From Leishmania infantum JPCM5 (lineage: Eukaryota > Euglenozoa > Kinetoplastea > Trypanosomatida > Trypanosomatidae), in contig NC_009418.2 in NCBI RefSeq assembly GCF_000002875.2, positions 1,414,273-1,478,272 of the forward strand: DNA of 64,000 bases, written 5' to 3'. The notes under the pieces were generated by a model that was given only the letters and a program-made list of their open reading frames with translations, was not told the DNA's origin and did not search any database. Both the position numbers and the translations under genes were made by a program. Of this stretch, positions 1 through 11,020 are shown in pieces (the stretch's first letter is position 1; every line of letters starts with the position of its first letter).

Positions 1-776
1 TCAAGCGCCGTGTAGGCAGAGAATGGAGGGGTGTCGCGGGAGCGCTCTGGTCAGCCGTTGATTCCCCACAAAGTTGGCCTGCCAAGCCCCCCCCCCCCAG
101 CACGTGTCTTGCACGTGACATCATCATTCGCTTCTTCTGTTTCTTTCGCTCCTCTGGATTTTATCTCGCTAAAAAAAAAATATCTGCGCCGTGCGCACAC
201 CTGCTTGCCGCTCTCTCATCGGCTGCTTGCGCCTCACGTGATGCACGGCTACATCGATTCCATTCTACTGGACACATATGCTCCTACCCGCTTCGACCGT
301 GTCGTCACACCTCTTGCTTTCTCTGTCGCTGCGTCCGTTTGGCTCCTTTATGTTGTCTGCGGCTCAGTCTCAGCAGCTTGTCAGAACAACGTGTATGCGC
401 CTTCCTCCGCCCGCTCATCCCCCTTTTTAGCGCTTCGTCCCCATCATTTCTGCGTCCTTTTTTCTCGTTTTCCTATCGGTTTCATTGTTTCTGTGTGTGT
501 GTGTGTGTGCATCCGTGGTTCCGCGTTCTTGTGTCTTGAACTCTTTCTCTCTGTTTCTCTGTGTGTATCGTCGTGCTGAAGAGCACGCGACCAATTAACG
601 AGCACCTTCCTCTCAGCACGCCTAACTAGCGCCTTTCCTCTCAATTCTCTTTGCTGCTTCCTGCAGATAGCTGTGCCCTGTGTCTGCTGGTTAAGCACCG
701 GTAGCTGCGCGCCTACCGCTTACGAACTGTTTAAGCATCCCTATTCTCTCCTCTGTGAGTATATACAACGAAAAAC
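1..776. other. intergenic / UTR region upstream of V-ATPase A
   Basis: No supported gene. The stretch holds a C13 run near 88-100, an A-rich run near 172-181 and a (TG)9 microsatellite at 492-509. From about 600 it becomes pyrimidine-rich and leads into splice acceptors at 665-666 and 758-759. ORFs here are rich in Ser, Leu, Cys and Phe, as expected from translating pyrimidine-rich spacer, and I do not treat them as genes. Confidence 0.7.
640..666 (+). promoter_or_regulatory. probable spliced-leader acceptor of V-ATPase A
   Basis: A pyrimidine tract ends in CTTCCTGCAG, with AG at 665-666. No ATG occurs between it and the start at 777, which gives a 110-nt 5' UTR. A second, weaker tract ends in AG at 758-759. 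The assignment follows the trypanosomatid rule of pyrimidine tract plus first AG. Confidence 0.55.
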
Positions 777-2609
777 ATGGCCCGCGATCAGCATGCGTTC
801 GAGTCAGAGCAGCAGATGGGATCCGTCAAAGCCGTCTCCGGACCCGTCGTGATCGCCGAAAACATGAGCGGCAGCGCGATGTACGAACTTGTCCAGGTCG
901 GATCGTTCCGCCTCGTCGGCGAGATCATCCGCCTGGAGGGCGACACGGCCACAATTCAGGTGTACGAGGAGACGGACGGCCTGACTGTCGGTGACCCGGT
1001 CTACTGTACCGGCAAGCCTCTGTCGCTCGAGCTGGGCCCTGGCATCATGTCGGAGATCTTTGACGGCATTCAGCGTCCGCTCGACACCATTTACCAGATG
1101 GTGCAGAACGTATTCATCCCGAAAGGCGTACAGGTGCGCGCGCTCAACGCGCAGAGGCAGTGGGACTTCACCCCGTCTGTGAAGGTGGGCGACATCGTCA
1201 CGGGCGGTGACGTGCTGGGCTTCGTCGCTGAGAACTCGCTCATGAACAACCACAGCATTATGGTGCCGCCGAACATGCAGGGCCGCGTGGTATCGGTGCA
1301 ACCTGGCGGCAACTACACGCTGGATGATGAAGTGGTGGAGATCGAGTGCAACGGCAAGAGGAAATCGCTGCGTCTGATGCAGCGCTGGCCCGTGCGCACG
1401 CCGCGCCCGGTGGCTTTGAAAGAGTCAGGCAACCACCCCCTCCTGACCGGCCAGCGTGTGCTGGATGCGCTGTTCCCCTCCGTGCAGGGTGGCACGTGCT
1501 CGATCCCCGGCGCGTTCGGCTGTGGCAAGACTGTCATTAGTCAGGCCCTCTCCAAGTACTCCAACTCCGATTGCGTCATCTATGTCGGCTGCGGCGAGCG
1601 CGGTAATGAGATGGCCGAGGTGCTCATGGAGTTCCCGACCCTGACGACCGTGATCGATGGCCGCGAGGAGTCGATCATGAAGCGCACCTGCCTCGTGGCG
1701 AACACCTCGAACATGCCAGTCGCAGCCCGTGAGGCCTCTATTTACACCGGCATCACCCTGGCCGAGTACTACCGTGATATGGGCAAGCATATCGCCATGA
1801 TGGCTGACTCGACGTCTCGCTGGGCCGAGGCGCTTCGTGAGATTTCGGGTCGTCTGGCGGAGATGCCGGCGGATGGTGGCTACCCCGCCTACCTCAGCGC
1901 TCGTCTCGCCTCCTTCTACGAGCGCGCCGGCCTCGTCACCTGCATCGGCGGGCCGAAGCGCCAGGGCTCCGTCACGATCGTCGGTGCCGTGTCTCCGCCG
2001 GGCGGTGACTTCTCTGATCCCGTGACATCCGCCACTCTCAGCATTGTGCAGGTCTTCTGGGGCCTGGAGAAGCGCCTCGCCCAGCGCAAGCACTTCCCGT
2101 CCGTCAACTGGCTCATTTCCTACTCCAAATACCTGAACGCGCTGGAGCCCTTCTTCAACACCTTCGACTCGGACTACATGCGCCTGCGCGCCGTCGTGTC
2201 AGAGATTTTGCAGCGCGAGGAGGAGCTGCAGGAGATTGTGCAGCTGGTGGGTAAGGATTCCCTTTCCGAGTCCGACAAGATCATTCTCGAGGTGGCAAAG
2301 GTGATTCGTGAGGAGTTCCTCCAGCAGAACGCCTTCACCCCGTATGACAAGTTTTGCCCGCTGTACAAGACATGCTGGATGCTGCGCAACATCGTCACCT
2401 TCTACGAGGAGGCCCAGCGTGTCGTAGCCGAGTCTGCCGGCGACCACAAGATCACGTGGAACTACATCCGTGAGAAGATTCCGACCATATACACGGGCCT
2501 GACCGAGATGAAGTTCCGCGACCCTATCGAGGGCGAGGAGGCGAACACGGACTACTTCAAGAAGCAGAACGAGGAGATCATCAGCTCCTTCAACTCGCTG
2601 CTACAGTAG
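777..2609 (+). CDS. V-type H+-ATPase catalytic subunit A
   Basis: This 610-aa protein is the ATP-hydrolysing subunit of the V1 sector, which drives proton pumping into acidocalcisomes, lysosome-like vacuoles and endosomes. The P-loop GAFGCGKT is at residues 245-252, followed by the GERGNEM segment at about 273-279. The order is the family's: N-terminal beta-barrel, the long subunit-A insertion around residues 120-215, the nucleotide-binding core and a helical C-terminal domain. Length matches eukaryotic subunit A (about 610-620 aa). The ATG at 777 is the first after two candidate splice acceptors. The gene is complete and its family identity is secure. Confidence 0.97.
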   Translation: MARDQHAFESEQQMGSVKAVSGPVVIAENMSGSAMYELVQVGSFRLVGEIIRLEGDTATIQVYEETDGLTVGDPVYCTGKPLSLELGPGIMSEIFDGIQRPLDTIYQMVQNVFIPKGVQVRALNAQRQWDFTPSVKVGDIVTGGDVLGFVAENSLMNNHSIMVPPNMQGRVVSVQPGGNYTLDDEVVEIECNGKRKSLRLMQRWPVRTPRPVALKESGNHPLLTGQRVLDALFPSVQGGTCSIPGAFGCGKTVISQALSKYSNSDCVIYVGCGERGNEMAEVLMEFPTLTTVIDGREESIMKRTCLVANTSNMPVAAREASIYTGITLAEYYRDMGKHIAMMADSTSRWAEALREISGRLAEMPADGGYPAYLSARLASFYERAGLVTCIGGPKRQGSVTIVGAVSPPGGDFSDPVTSATLSIVQVFWGLEKRLAQRKHFPSVNWLISYSKYLNALEPFFNTFDSDYMRLRAVVSEILQREEELQEIVQLVGKDSLSESDKIILEVAKVIREEFLQQNAFTPYDKFCPLYKTCWMLRNIVTFYEEAQRVVAESAGDHKITWNYIREKIPTIYTGLTEMKFRDPIEGEEANTDYFKKQNEEIISSFNSLLQ

Positions 2610-4586
2610 GCCGCAGGCTCGCTTACCTTCTCTTTTCCTTGTGTCGTGCGTACTGCGCTACCTCGCGTGCGTGCTGTTCTGATCCGTTGTCGTCCGCCTC
2701 GGTGGCGTCTATTCGATGTTTGTTTCGGGTGTTGCCTTGTGTTTGTCGCTGTGACAGTGGCGCATGTATTTTTTTTGTTGTCAGATTACCTTCTTGCCTC
2801 TCCCTGTACATCCCTTGTGAAAGGGATGGGATGAAGTGGATGGGGGCACACGGCGCGTGTTGTCCTCACTATGCACGCGACCGCGCCGCATGGGTCGCGT
2901 CTAGCTTTTTTTCCCTTTGGCAGGCACCCCAGCCTCTCTCTCTCTCCTCGACGTTTTTGCTTCTGTGGGATCCGCTACCTGGATAGGCGGTTGTGGTATT
3001 GCCGTGCGGTTGTGAGGGCCTCGCCCTATCGGTGCTGGTGTGCTCTCTCGAGCCCGCCGTGTTGGCGGACGGCAACCTGAAAAGAACGGATGCGAGACGG
3101 GAGGCGAAAAGAATAGGTGCCAAAGAAGGTGTCAAAGGGCACAACGACAGCCGCCGCCGCCGCCGCAACCGCAACAACCGCAGCGATCGCCCTGCTCGTG
3201 TGTTCTCATGTGAGCAGACGATGTTGTTGCTGCTTGTGTGTGTGTGTGTGCCGCATGATGCCATGCTGTCTGTGCCATGAGCCCTTCCCTGTGCGTGTGC
3301 AGGGCAGCCGCGCCGCGGTCTCCCGTCACCCCTAGTGTCCCTCGCTCGCCATGCCGTCAAGCAGGGGAGATCAGGAGGGATGCGAAAGAGTGAGGGAGGT
3401 GGCAGCATGCAGGCAGCCACGCGAGGTCGCGCAGGGCAGGGCGACATGCCGCTGTGAGGCAGTAGAGGAATGAACATAAGCCAGGAGAGGCGACAGGTAG
3501 TACATTGTAGGCGTGTGCCTTCGTCTGTTGGGTACCGCATTTTGGGTTGCGGCTTAGGTGGACACTGAGGAGCTGATGACGCCTCCGAATTGTGTTCCTC
3601 TCGGCGACGCTTTGGCTTGGCGGAAACTGTGAGCTGCTGCGGCCCTGCAAAGAAAACAACGAAGAAACTAAAGACGACGCCGAATGTGCGGGAGGCAGCT
3701 CATGGAGAATGTGCACACCAGATTGACTCACGCGTATGCGTGAGTGTCGGCGTGTGATACGTAGGCGCGCCGACTGCTGTAGTAGCGCATGCAATTTTGT
3801 TTGTTTTGATCGTGGGAATCTCTGAACAAGGGACGGCGATGCTCAAGTGGAGGGCGACTTTTGTGGTGGTAATGGGGAGAGGGAGAGCGTGACTTGACTG
3901 GTCGGATGGCGCTCATGCTTCTCCCTCTCAGCTTCTCCCCTCTCACTGTGCTCTGCCTCTGTTTCGTCTCTTCGCGGATGTGCGGCCTGCTTATGGTGCC
4001 CATGCGTAGCATAGCACTATGAGGTGTTCCAGCGGTGACATACCCCTCCACCAGCGGCGCTGAATGCCAACCGTTGTCATGTAACTCAAGCAAGAAGACC
4101 TTTTGGAAGCCTCGAGTCACCATTTTTCACTCCTCTCCTTCGTGACGTTCCGTTTTCTCCTTTTTATTTCTTCTGTGCGTGTCTCCCCGACACCTGTGCA
4201 CCCCTTTCGTCTCGGTTTCACGTAAGATTTGCTTGTGCGTGCGTCTGTGTGCAGCGTCGGCACGCCTCGAGTTCCACCGCCCCGCCGCCACGATTCCGTG
4301 CGTTGCCGCGCACCCCCTCCCAAGCGACTGAAAACGAGAATGAAATAAACTCCGGCATCGACTTCACGTTCATCCATCTTGATAGCCTTTGTGGGGGTAT
4401 CGGGCACTTTGGCCTTTTCCTCCTCCTGTTCACAGGAGTCGGTCGGTGGTGAGGCACCCGCCCAGGCACAGACACGCACACAAAGAAAAGCTCCGGTCTC
4501 CAGAGTCGAGCGTATCATTACCTCTCAAAACCGCCACATCCAGACCGACATCGATTCCAAAAGAGAAGGGAGAACTCTCCTCCATC
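2610..4586. other. intergenic, 2 kb: V-ATPase A 3' UTR and uL13m 5' UTR
   Basis: No supported gene. The stretch contains GT-rich tracts near 3235-3250, a CCG/CAA-rich patch near 3150-3180 and a purine-biased block at about 3355-3480, unlike the pyrimidine-rich DNA around it. Pyrimidine-rich sequence resumes from about 4120. Short ORFs on both strands here look random. Confidence 0.65.
4409..4435 (+). promoter_or_regulatory. probable spliced-leader acceptor of uL13m
   Basis: The tract CTTTTCCTCCTCCTGTTCAC is followed by AG at 4434-4435. No ATG lies between this AG and 4587, so the predicted 5' UTR is about 150 nt and the acceptor argues against starting at any in-frame codon before 4587. Confidence 0.6.
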
Positions 4587-5195
4587 ATGCTTCGGGCTAC
4601 TTTTATTCTCGGAGCACCCTTCAAGAGTGTGCTCCGCCGCCACAAGTACCATCCAGAGGGTCTGCCGCTCTACAACGACCTGTCGAAGCAGTGGCTGTGT
4701 CGCGAGGGCGAGCGGTGGTGGTTGTTGGACGCGCGAGGCCAGCAGTTGCCACATGTGGCGAAGATTGCCGCGCAGTACATGACCGGGCAACATCGCCCTG
4801 ATTTCACGCCGGGCATGATGACCGGGGACCATGTTGTTATCACAAACATCAAGGACGCCGTCATGACGGGTGACAACTGGATTCGCGTGCCCATCACCTG
4901 GCAGACCGCCTACCCCGGCGGCAAGTACCGAGTGCGCCTCTCCGAGATGTACGAGCGCGACCCCTGCATGGTGATGTGGTGGTATTTGAAGGACGAGGTG
5001 AACCGCCATTTTGTCCGCAAGCTCAAGACGCGCACCGCACCGTTAGAAAAGGCATGGCTGTACGAGGACAGTGTCCACCCGCACGCCGAGAAGAATCCGC
5101 GCCCGTTGGTGTGGACCGACACTGCAACGATGGGCTGGCGGTACAAGGATCCAACGTTTCAGCGGCGCTGGTCACCGAATCAGTTTATGAGCTGA
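4587..5195 (+). CDS. mitochondrial large-subunit ribosomal protein uL13m
   Basis: This 202-aa protein matches the ribosomal L13 family. The core has the L13 order: a W..LDA segment, then LPHVAKIAAQYMTGQHRPDF, then the GDHVVITNIKDAVMTGDNW strand region, then an arginine/lysine-rich segment with YPGGKYRVRLSEMYERDP. The N-terminus (MLRATFILGAPFKSVLRRHK) is basic and hydrophobic, as in a mitochondrial targeting sequence, and the C-terminal extension beyond bacterial L13 is usual for kinetoplastid mitoribosomal proteins. The open frame extends upstream to 4389, but that part lies across the predicted splice acceptor, so I start at 4587. The role in mitochondrial translation is inferred from family. 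Confidence 0.88.
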   Translation: MLRATFILGAPFKSVLRRHKYHPEGLPLYNDLSKQWLCREGERWWLLDARGQQLPHVAKIAAQYMTGQHRPDFTPGMMTGDHVVITNIKDAVMTGDNWIRVPITWQTAYPGGKYRVRLSEMYERDPCMVMWWYLKDEVNRHFVRKLKTRTAPLEKAWLYEDSVHPHAEKNPRPLVWTDTATMGWRYKDPTFQRRWSPNQFMS

Positions 5196-6190
5196 CAATG
5201 TCTGCTGACGCACTTCTCGGTGATGGGCCGTAGCCTGTCCGGTGCGATGCCTGCCAAGTATGGCTCCTGTTCCCTCTCTTTCATCGGCGCGTGTAGGTGT
5301 CAACGGTGCTGCTTGCAAAACCCTGTGTGGGTTGGTGGTGATGGTGGTGACGCTGTTGGTGTCGCGACGGTGGCTTACGTGTGTGCGTTTACGGGTGTAC
5401 AGGTGCCGTTTGATCTCACAATAAACCGTGCAACGACGGGAATCACGCGGAAAACAAAAGACTGCCTTATACCGAGGCAGGCAGAAGAAACGCCGCTAAT
5501 CCTGCGGCCTACACGTTTTTCACCGCCTCCGTATCGAGGCCAGATGGGAATCTGTGAAGTCCCTGGCCTGGGCAGCGTGGCCAAGCCGGCTCAGGGCCGG
5601 TGGCACGCGTCTTGCTGTCGTGCTCCTCAACCCACAGGCTATGTCTTTTATGCTGCTTAACCTTCTACTTGTTCTTTTCCTTCACCTCTTTTCGGGATTG
5701 TATCTTGCCTGCATGTGTATGTGTGTGTGCCGCAACGCACATCTACGCACACCCACGAATGGATGCCCCGAACGTACGGCGAGACTCGCCGGCCAAGAAA
5801 GAAGAGCGAGAGAAGGCACTGTGCTTGCGCATAGGAGGGGGGGCGAGGGGCAAAGAGGGCGTGACATTGGGGCTGCCGGACTGCCTTGTCATGCCTCCGT
5901 CTGCTCTCGCTGCTCCTTCACTGCACTCATTCGGGAACAAGCACACATGTTCCTTTATGCTGTAGCAACTGCACCGACGAGTTGCTTGTGCACGTTGTGC
6001 CCGCTTACTGCGCCACGCATCTCAATACACATGGGCGTTCACCCCCCCTTCATACGTACAAGTGAACGAAAAAACGGAAAAGGCTCGTCGACTTGCCTGG
6101 TAACACGTATCTGCTTTGCGCGGTTTTGCCCTTTTCAAAGGAGAGTGGCTCGAGCCCGCTCACGAGCAGCGCCAAACGAACGGTGCCTTG
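5196..6190. other. intergenic, 1 kb
   Basis: No supported gene. It contains a GT-rich stretch near 5718-5730, a G7 run at about 5837 and a pyrimidine tract at 6111-6140 ending in AG (6139-6140), which is the likely splice acceptor of the next gene. No ATG separates that AG from 6191. Confidence 0.65.
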
Positions 6191-9100
6191 ATGCGCGGTA
6201 CACGTCTATGGCGGCTGCGGGTGTCTCTGGCCGTTCGTAATGGCGCTCGTGCCACACAGGCGGAGTCCCTGGGCCGTCGCTGGGCGGACCTGGATGCAGC
6301 ACGCCCAGCCAATCTCACCGGTCCTGCCACGGAGCTGTTGAGGGAGACGATAGCACATCTCCAGGAGTCTGCGCCAGCGCTGAAGTCATCGAGTGCCTCC
6401 TTGCCTGCTGCGGCGTCATCATCATTATCCACCTCGCCGCCTCTTCTAAGCACGCGGGAGAGCGCCCAGCACATCTGGCGGTCGCTTCGGCGGCAGCGGG
6501 TACCGTGGCAGGACGCCTTGGCGTTACTGCCGTGGCAGCTGCAAGCTATGACGCCGGCGCAGCGGCAATTTCTGAGTTCACAGGCTGCACGGACGCCTGC
6601 TAGGGTCGCTAGCCTGGCCTTAGCCGCGTGGGACATGCACGAGGACGCAGCGCTGGTGCAGCAGTACCGTTCCCTGAAGCGCTCCGCCTACATGGTGGAC
6701 TACGCGCGTCTCGTCTCAGCGGCCCTGCGAGAGCGACCTTCGCTGCCAAATGGTCTTCTGCCGGTTCCGTACGGTGTCGTGGAGCACGGCTACGCGCTTG
6801 GCCTTTGCTCGCCGCAGGACGCGAAGATCGCGCTGGCGCTAAGCAAGCACATGACGCTCCTGGGTCGGGAGGCGCTGACGCGTGAGGCGGAGGAGTGCTT
6901 AGTGCTCCGTCACGCCGCCCTGGAAGGCCTCGCGGGCCACTGGCAGGCTGCGTTGGGTATTGTGCAGCATAGTCGCGCGGTGCGCCTCTCCGCGCGCGAA
7001 GGCATGAAGCGTTACGTTCGGTCACTGCTGACGCGACAGGGTGGTGTCCCACTCACCACGGATGCGCCACTCGCGCGGTCCTGTGATTCCTCGGTTTCGA
7101 AACACGGCGACGCTCGGGCCGGCCCTCGGAATGAAAAGGCCGCGCCAGCGGAGTTTGCCGCCGAAGCACCGTTGCGCCGCGAAGACACCTCCGCTAACTG
7201 GGTGGACGCTCTTTGCGCCTTTCTCTCAAAAGAACCGCACACGCAAACGTACCCGGGCGCTCGTCACGTGCTCGAAAGCCTTCCGCCGGAGGTGATGGGT
7301 AACCGCACGTACCTCCTGTTGGCCTCAACGGTGCTGCACTGCTGCGCGCGACGCATGTTCGCTGGGACCTTGACCAGGCGAGTCGCAAGCTACGTTGCCA
7401 ACGCAAATTGGGCCATGGCGCTAGCGCTCACGTGTGCGGCGCAGTACTACGACGTGGCGGCGCCGCTCATTCCTCTCGCAACAAAGGGCAGCAGCGGTGG
7501 AACGACGGGTGTGCTTGACGTCCCACCGGAACTGCGTGCATACGTGGCAGCAGTGAGGCACTCACAGCAGGAGGAGCGGCCGGCGGCGGCAGAGACTTCG
7601 TCTCTAACCGTGACAGAGGCCGCCGCTCTCACGTATCCCGAGGCACTCGCACACGCGCTGACGGCCACGTCGCCCGCCACATGGCGGACCCTTCTGCTCT
7701 CCTGCCCCCACGCCGGCCCTCCGACGCGTCTGCGCTACTTCCTGCTCGCTGCGTGCGGCGAGGCTCGCGACGCCACCCTCTTCGAGCGCACCAGCGTCAG
7801 CCGATGCGCAGAAGACCGTATCGAGTGCTGCACGTTCCAATCTTGTGCGGTCTCACGACTTATCTGCGCCGCGGCAGAGCCGCGCAATCAGCAGTACTTT
7901 TTCAAGGTCATCCCTGCCTCGGCTCGTGCGCACCATTTCGAGCGATCGCCGCTGATAAACGCACCAACACGAGAGCTGGGGCCAGGGCTAGGCACAGGGC
8001 AGCGTATTCCAGCAGCTGCAGCCGCCACAACGGAGGCCGCTCAAGCCCTTTCGAATTCGGCAGCCGGGGCGCCGGCAGAGTCGGCGTTGCTGGCAGTATC
8101 TGTAACAGCGGCAAGGGCGCGGCTGCAAACCTGGAGGCGTCAAACGGTGACGACACCAGAGGAGTGCACGCAGCTCCTGGCGGACGTGTCCCTATACCTC
8201 AGAGCGACGCACAGGGTCGAGGGTGCCGTCATCTCCGCCCACCAACAGCCTCGTCTCACCGAGGATGTCTTTCTCAAGGCCGTCGCCGCCCTCGCTGCGA
8301 GTGGGGTGTTGCAGCTCGCGCCCCCGGAGCGCTTTCACTGGCCACTCGCAGTGTTGAAGACGGCGAGGCTGCTCCGCGTCCAAGTGGACGCTTCTCTCAT
8401 GGCCGCCACGGCGCGCACGATTCCGTCCATGTTTGTGGACCGCACCGGGCTCGCCCTCCCCTCCATCCTTGGTGCTCACACGCTGCTGGGTGACTGGAAA
8501 GCTGGCCTGCAGCTCTGCACGCGACTGTTGCGCAAACAGCAGGATGGCGAGATCGAAGTAGACGCAGACACACCGCGCGTAGGCAAGCCGCAGACGCACC
8601 GGTTCACGGCGCCGCCACCGACGCTTCTGGAGGCGATGGCACAGGTTGGCTATGCCTCACCCGCAGCAGTAGCGGTGCGCCACTGGCAAACACTGGAGGC
8701 TTCCAGCGCGTCCACCCTCGCCTCGCTGCACAGCGAGAGGTCCTGCGCACTTCCACTTCTGCTGTTGGAGCTGCAGCAGTTCCACGACGAACGGCAGCTC
8801 TGTGAAGAGGTACGCCACCTGTGCGCGGGACGACGCCGTGGCAGTCCTCAGCAAAAGCTGAACGCCCTGTCGCGTCGCCGGATGTTGCTGGGGGCTGCGT
8901 TCTGTCTGCTGGACAACGAGGCTGCGCTGCGGCGGGTGTTGCGGGCAGCAGGGAAGGAGAAGGCGCGCTCGGCAGACGTGGACACGCACGGTCTCCAGCG
9001 CCTGCTCCGCGTTGTGCAATCTACGGACGCCGCGCAGGTCCTTGCCGCAGAGGCGCGCGAGGGGCGCTGCGCGCATGAGCATTGGCTTTGCGAGGTGATG

Positions 9101-10315
9101 AGCCGTTCTGACGTCGCCGCTGACGCCGCCGGCGAGCTGGCGCGGCTTCGACCGTTTTCGGCGACGCTCTCTGCGCTGTGGTTCTTCAAACAGGCTGCAG
9201 CAGCGCAAGACGCGGCGGGGTGCCTGAAGGGATTGGTTCGACTGGCGGAGCGGGCGAGCGAGTGCCCTTATCCGGATGGGCTGCTTCTGTCGCTCCTGCG
9301 CCTGCTGCGCCTTTTTCTCTCGCACGGCGGACTTCTCTCTGCGAGCGTGGTCACGCGTGAGATGGCGGAGGGCAAGGGGTCTGCTAAACTACCTCGCTCC
9401 ACCGTTTTAGCGCTGGCCTGTAAGCTCTTCAACAGGATGCAGGAGATGCAGAGGCTGAGTCTGCCTCTCAAGGCTGCCCGCCGCGTACTGCGCCGAGCGA
9501 GTGACGCACATCTTCCTGACGCTCATGCTGTTGCTGGAGACACCGATGCTGTCTGCCCAGGCAAGTCTCCTGCAGCTCCGTGCGCCGTGTGGGCCCTGCT
9601 CGGGGTCCTACACTCAACTGCAAGCAGCGTCCTTCAAGTACCCGTGCCTGCATCCTTCACGTCTTCCCTGCTTTCCCGCGTTGTGGAGACGAACAGGGCA
9701 GCGGATTGGTGGACTGCCTTGCTGTTCTTCCAGAGTATTCGACACCCGACTATGCAGGAGCGGGCCTTGCTCGTGCGGGCTCTCCGGCACTGCGGCGGTG
9801 CTGCAACGCCCATTCTCCTCTCTAACCGCCGCTTTCTACGTGACTGCCCTGAGCAAGTAGTGATATGGGCCGACGAGGCAAGCGGACAGTCGAAGTGGTC
9901 GCAGTCCTTGACCCTCCTTGAGCATGCGCAGGAGGTGGAGCGGCGCACGACAGCGTCGGCGGCGGAAGCTGACCAGGACGCGAGCGACTCCATGGAACCT
10001 GCGCGTGCGCCGGCGTCGCTGCTCTCACCGGCGGTGGTGGCCATCATTCGCGGCTGGAATGCCGACGAGCGACTGCGGTGCGGCGAGCTTCTCCGGCGTC
10101 AGGGCTTTATCGCGACAGGATCATCGAAGAACGGCACACCGCTCGATGACGCGCGTGTGACGAAGATGGCGAACCCTCGGGCCCAGCGGCAAGCAGAAGC
10201 GATTCTGCAACTTCTGAAGGAAAAGCCATCTGCCGCGGTACCCTTCATCAATGCGCCGCCGAGGCTCGATGCCGACCATCCCGGTGTGAGGGCGGCGCGC
10301 CGGAATGACGAATGA
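6191..10315 (+). CDS. large helical-repeat protein, probably mitochondrial
   Basis: This 1,374-aa protein has no family I can name outright. The N-terminus (MRGTRLWRLRVSLAVRNGAR) is rich in Arg and free of acidic residues, like a mitochondrial presequence. The body is nearly all Ala/Leu/Arg-rich helix. At least six short segments follow W-x-x-(A/G/S)-L, for example VPWQDALALL (near 6500), GHWQAALGIV (6936), ANWAMALAL (7399), GDWKAGLQL (8491), ADWWTALLFF (9700) and SKWSQSLTLL (9893). That spaced pattern is typical of PPR-like and other alpha-solenoid proteins of trypanosomatid mitochondria. RNA binding or mitoribosome assembly is inference. The longer frame from 6116 uses no ATG and begins before the predicted acceptor. 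Confidence 0.8.
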   Translation: MRGTRLWRLRVSLAVRNGARATQAESLGRRWADLDAARPANLTGPATELLRETIAHLQESAPALKSSSASLPAAASSSLSTSPPLLSTRESAQHIWRSLRRQRVPWQDALALLPWQLQAMTPAQRQFLSSQAARTPARVASLALAAWDMHEDAALVQQYRSLKRSAYMVDYARLVSAALRERPSLPNGLLPVPYGVVEHGYALGLCSPQDAKIALALSKHMTLLGREALTREAEECLVLRHAALEGLAGHWQAALGIVQHSRAVRLSAREGMKRYVRSLLTRQGGVPLTTDAPLARSCDSSVSKHGDARAGPRNEKAAPAEFAAEAPLRREDTSANWVDALCAFLSKEPHTQTYPGARHVLESLPPEVMGNRTYLLLASTVLHCCARRMFAGTLTRRVASYVANANWAMALALTCAAQYYDVAAPLIPLATKGSSGGTTGVLDVPPELRAYVAAVRHSQQEERPAAAETSSLTVTEAAALTYPEALAHALTATSPATWRTLLLSCPHAGPPTRLRYFLLAACGEARDATLFERTSVSRCAEDRIECCTFQSCAVSRLICAAAEPRNQQYFFKVIPASARAHHFERSPLINAPTRELGPGLGTGQRIPAAAAATTEAAQALSNSAAGAPAESALLAVSVTAARARLQTWRRQTVTTPEECTQLLADVSLYLRATHRVEGAVISAHQQPRLTEDVFLKAVAALAASGVLQLAPPERFHWPLAVLKTARLLRVQVDASLMAATARTIPSMFVDRTGLALPSILGAHTLLGDWKAGLQLCTRLLRKQQDGEIEVDADTPRVGKPQTHRFTAPPPTLLEAMAQVGYASPAAVAVRHWQTLEASSASTLASLHSERSCALPLLLLELQQFHDERQLCEEVRHLCAGRRRGSPQQKLNALSRRRMLLGAAFCLLDNEAALRRVLRAAGKEKARSADVDTHGLQRLLRVVQSTDAAQVLAAEAREGRCAHEHWLCEVMSRSDVAADAAGELARLRPFSATLSALWFFKQAAAAQDAAGCLKGLVRLAERASECPYPDGLLLSLLRLLRLFLSHGGLLSASVVTREMAEGKGSAKLPRSTVLALACKLFNRMQEMQRLSLPLKAARRVLRRASDAHLPDAHAVAGDTDAVCPGKSPAAPCAVWALLGVLHSTASSVLQVPVPASFTSSLLSRVVETNRAADWWTALLFFQSIRHPTMQERALLVRALRHCGGAATPILLSNRRFLRDCPEQVVIWADEASGQSKWSQSLTLLEHAQEVERRTTASAAEADQDASDSMEPARAPASLLSPAVVAIIRGWNADERLRCGELLRRQGFIATGSSKNGTPLDDARVTKMANPRAQRQAEAILQLLKEKPSAAVPFINAPPRLDADHPGVRAARRNDE

Positions 10316-11020
10316 CGCTGGCGCACTTTTGCGTCCCGACATGGGTACATTGTTGCGATGCTGCTTTCGCACGTTGGATGCGCCCGTCTCGAGCATCACG
10401 GTGGCGTTGCGTCCCATGCCTCCCTTGATTGGCGCGGCCACCACAGAGACAGCCCGTACCGTTCACATCCCGGCCCCACACCCTGTCGTGCTTTCGCTCG
10501 ATGCCGCGCCTGTGTGATGACTGCGACTCTCTCTCTCTCTTGTTCAATACGTTGCGCCAACAACGAGCACATAACTTTTCTCGCCGAGAAGTAACAGCGA
10601 TGAGATGCGCACGACAGTCGCTTCTCCGTGAGTCCCGGCTGCCTTTGCAGTTCGCAGGCGACCACACGAACCCAGCAGTCAGCCAAGTGTGCGCGCCTTG
10701 CGAATCTGAAAAACGCCCTTCAGCGGTGCTGCTTGACGCGCGTGAACGTGTGCGTCGACGCTTTGCTGCCCTCTCCCTCGCTCCGCTGTACTCCTCGTTC
10801 CCCCGCACTTCTCTGTATCTCCGCCCCCGCGGGGCTTCGACGACATTCCGCGGTGCCTCACACACCCATACAGGCATGATATGAAGCCGCTTCCGAAGGC
10901 AAGGCGCACACCTTCTGGCTCGGCTGCTGCGTGCGAAGGCACCCACCCCAGGCGCACATGCGCACCAGCTGGAAACCTCCTTCCTAGGATGACTGCCTTC
11001 CCGTCGCTGCCTCATCATCC
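10316..11020. other. intergenic, 0.7 kb
   Basis: No supported gene. A candidate acceptor AG lies at 10986-10987, followed by an out-of-frame ATG at 10989. That ATG would open a 39-codon uORF overlapping the next start at 11021, provided the acceptor is used. Confidence 0.6.

Noticed and set aside
172..181. A-run at 172-181 as another retroposon tail
   Set aside because: Isolated homopolymers are common in these spacers; no adjacent block of distinct composition supports an element here, unlike at 58081.
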